Both the position numbers and the translations under genes were made by a program. Positions 4,973 through 6,796 of a DNA stretch of 6,796 nucleotides are shown in pieces. The stretch is from Deltaproteobacteria bacterium (GTDB lineage: Bacteria > Bdellovibrionota > UBA1018), in the NCBI GenBank assembly GCA_016194835.1, contig JACQAU010000128.1:1-6796 (forward strand). Direction: 5' to 3'. Below the pieces are notes generated by a model. The model was not told the DNA's origin. It searched no databases and was given only the letters and a program-made list of their open reading frames with translations. Each line of letters opens with the position of its first letter. The stretch's first letter is position 1.

Positions 4973-6796
4973 TTAAAGTGTAATTTGTTTTTTATTTTCT
5001 TCTTTGGACGGCATAATTGTCAATCCAGCATAAAGCAATGGAAGCTGTTTTGTCATTATTGAAGTTTGTTGTGGTAACACTTTTTTCCACCTAAGTATGC
5101 TAGCCTGGAGTGTGGGTACCATCAATAGAGTAAATAAAGTCGAAAATCCCAGACCACCACTCACTGCAATACCTAATGGTTGCAAAATTTTTCCTCCTTC
5201 GCCGTATCCAAAAGCAATTGGCAGCATTGCTAAAATCGTTGTCAATGAAGTAATCAGAATTGGTCTTAAGCGTTTTTGTCCGGCGAGAATCGCAGCTTCG
5301 ATGGGTTGGTGGCCCTGATTGACTAGTTTTTTTGTAAAATCAACAAGAATAATGCTATTGGCCACAGAAATACCGTTTAGCAAAATAATTCCTAAAACTG
5401 AATTTAAAGACACCGGGCTTTTAAAAATAAAAAGTGAAATCAACACTCCAATAATGCCAAGCGGCACAGAAATGAGAACCAATAGTGCATTTATGACATT
5501 TCCAAATTGCATAACCATTGTGAAGAAAATTAATAAAATCGAAAGTAATACTGCAAACAAGAGTTGTTTTAGTGCTTCGTCTAATTCCTTTTGCGCATTT
5601 TCAAAACTAACTATTATGTTGTGTTGAACATTCTGTTTTTTTTCGAAATTTAAAACAAGTTCTTTTGCCTTTACAAGAGCTGCTGTGCTATTAAACAAAA
5701 CACCTTTGTCTTTTTTCCCAAAAAGAATAAAGAGTGATTTCCCGTTTTCTCTATAGATTGTAGGCAAGACTTCATCCATTTGGAATTGAGCTAAAGCTTT
5801 TAATGGCACGAGTTTAGATCCAATCACAATCGGTAATGCTTCTAAATCCTGTGAGCTTTTCATGCCCGAGTTAGCATATTTGATGAAAATATCGGTATTT
5901 TTCCCGTTTATTGACAGATTGCCAATAGTTTTTCCCTGTGTCAAAACTCTCAGAAAATCTGCAATGACTTCTGGCTGGTTAACAGCTCTACTGGCTTTTA
6001 GTTCTTTCCATACTTCTGGATACGGTTTGATAGCCACGACTTCGGTTCGTGCAGTATTCGGCTCGGTCCAAAGTCTTGGGAAAACTTGATTTTCTTCAAG
6101 AAGTTGTAAAAGATCATGTGTTAGGCGTGCTCTTTCCTTTGGTTCTCCACCTCTAACAGCAACTCTTAACGTTGGAGGATCTGGTATTGGTAGTTCTGCT
6201 GGATTCCAAGGCCCTATCCAAAAGTGAGTTGTTGGTGTATTTGGAAATGCTTTTTCGATAGTTTTCCATAACGAATTCATTTCTTTTTTATTTTTTAGCC
6301 GAGCTAAAATGACAGCACTATTGAGTTCATTTATTTGTGTAAAAGTATATTGAATCCGAGGTCCAAATTCTTTTAGTAATTTAGCTTCTATTTCATCCGT
6401 TTGAGATTCCATTTGTTTCATTAGCGAGTTCCCGTTGGTGTTTATGGATAACACCATCCAATCAGAATCCGGAGTGCCAATCATTTCTTTTGGTAAACGG
6501 GGGAGAATGACAGTGCACAAAAAGGCTAAACAACCAATAAGAGCAAAAGAAATAACCCATTTGGCTTTTGTGTGTAAAATAAACCACGAAAGTGTTTTTC
6601 CATAAAAAGTTTCTAAAGTACTCAAAGTGCCTTCTATTGGTGAAATGTGTTTAAGTGATTCTTTTGTTTTTGTCATCAGATGAAGTCTGACTGTAGGGAC
6701 CAAGACCAGAGCTACGAGGGCAGAAAATACATGTGAAAAAACTACTGTCTTTGCTAAATCACCTAAAATTGCATAGCTCAAATCGGAAGTAAACAT
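4973..6796 (-). CDS. RND efflux transporter, C-terminal part (5' partial, runs off the right edge)
   Basis: The C-terminal 607 residues of an inner-membrane RND pump related to the AcrB/MdtBC (HAE1) group. It would exchange protons for export of drugs, lipids or other amphiphiles. Full-length members have about 1,000-1,050 residues. By alignment from memory, the first visible Met matches about AcrB residue 458, just before TM6, so it is internal. TM1-TM5, the proton-relay aspartates of TM4 and the first periplasmic porter half lie outside the window. Seen here: TM6 (about 14-36, ending L-V-P), TM7 (80-98), the large second periplasmic domain (99-409), TM8 (411-430), TM9 (434-457), TM10 (464-487), TM11 (512-532), TM12 (538-563) and a polar C-terminal tail (564-607). 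The TM11 signature R-L-R-P-I-L-I-T-S is kept, with R509 and T516 matching AcrB R971 and T978. The TM10 lysine of AcrB (K940) is replaced by A479. The channel gene follows after 5 bp. HAE1 is preferred over the metal-exporting HME group, but the substrate cannot be told. Confidence 0.93.
   Translation of the reverse strand: MFTSDLSYAILGDLAKTVVFSHVFSALVALVLVPTVRLHLMTKTKESLKHISPIEGTLSTLETFYGKTLSWFILHTKAKWVISFALIGCLAFLCTVILPRLPKEMIGTPDSDWMVLSINTNGNSLMKQMESQTDEIEAKLLKEFGPRIQYTFTQINELNSAVILARLKNKKEMNSLWKTIEKAFPNTPTTHFWIGPWNPAELPIPDPPTLRVAVRGGEPKERARLTHDLLQLLEENQVFPRLWTEPNTARTEVVAIKPYPEVWKELKASRAVNQPEVIADFLRVLTQGKTIGNLSINGKNTDIFIKYANSGMKSSQDLEALPIVIGSKLVPLKALAQFQMDEVLPTIYRENGKSLFILFGKKDKGVLFNSTAALVKAKELVLNFEKKQNVQHNIIVSFENAQKELDEALKQLLFAVLLSILLIFFTMVMQFGNVINALLVLISVPLGIIGVLISLFIFKSPVSLNSVLGIILLNGISVANSIILVDFTKKLVNQGHQPIEAAILAGQKRLRPILITSLTTILAMLPIAFGYGEGGKILQPLGIAVSGGLGFSTLFTLLMVPTLQASILRWKKVLPQQTSIMTKQLPLLYAGLTIMPSKEENKKQITL

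Noticed and set aside
5097..5627. Two abutting rightward open frames (5097-5318 and 5319-5627) opposite the RND gene
   Set aside because: They lie antisense to conserved TM helices 8-12 of the pump, share one frame broken by a stop, and have no recognisable protein features.
6794..6796. The ATG at the right edge as the true start of the RND transporter
   Set aside because: The protein would begin just before TM6 and lack the first half of the pump; the frame reaches the window edge, so this Met is internal and the gene continues outside.

Overview
This window comes from a Gram-negative bacterium with an AT-rich genome. It encodes a lipoprotein with a type II signal peptide, Sec-exported envelope proteins, and an RND-type efflux pump with its TolC-like outer-membrane channel. 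Gene style and content would suit Bdellovibrionota or another AT-rich proteobacterial lineage, but that placement is a guess; nothing here fixes the taxon.

The left half (1-3797) reads rightward. It starts with the last codons of a protein with a C-terminal membrane anchor (ends 104). Next come a small exported protein with an AMIN-like C-terminal fold (163-675), a small lipoprotein with a faint BamC/NlpB flavour (693-1214), and a complete, catalytically intact ATP-dependent protease Lon (1275-3797). The first two complete genes have strong Shine-Dalgarno sites and lie 17 bp apart. Lon has no visible Shine-Dalgarno site; a weak hairpin and a U-rich tract precede it, and a promoter-like sequence sits right at its start codon. 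Lon may therefore be co-transcribed with the envelope genes, transcribed from its own start, or both.

The right half (3738-6796) reads leftward. An RND inner-membrane transporter, cut by the window's right edge, is followed after 5 bp by a TolC-family outer-membrane channel. The two are probably one operon, with the periplasmic adaptor expected just outside the window. Together they would form a tripartite pump spanning inner membrane, periplasm and outer membrane, driven by the proton gradient.

The two gene groups converge and their ends overlap: the last 19 codons plus stop of lon lie antisense to the last 20 codons (stop included) of the channel gene, in exact codon register. This overlap encodes the end of a basic C-terminal extension on Lon and both cysteines of the channel protein.

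I see no mobile element, CRISPR array, rRNA or tRNA. No stretch over 300 bp lacks a gene. Most of the window is ordinary housekeeping and transport; the points worth a second look are the overlap, the Lon tail and start, the unrecognised envelope genes before lon, and a proton-relay lysine replaced in the pump.
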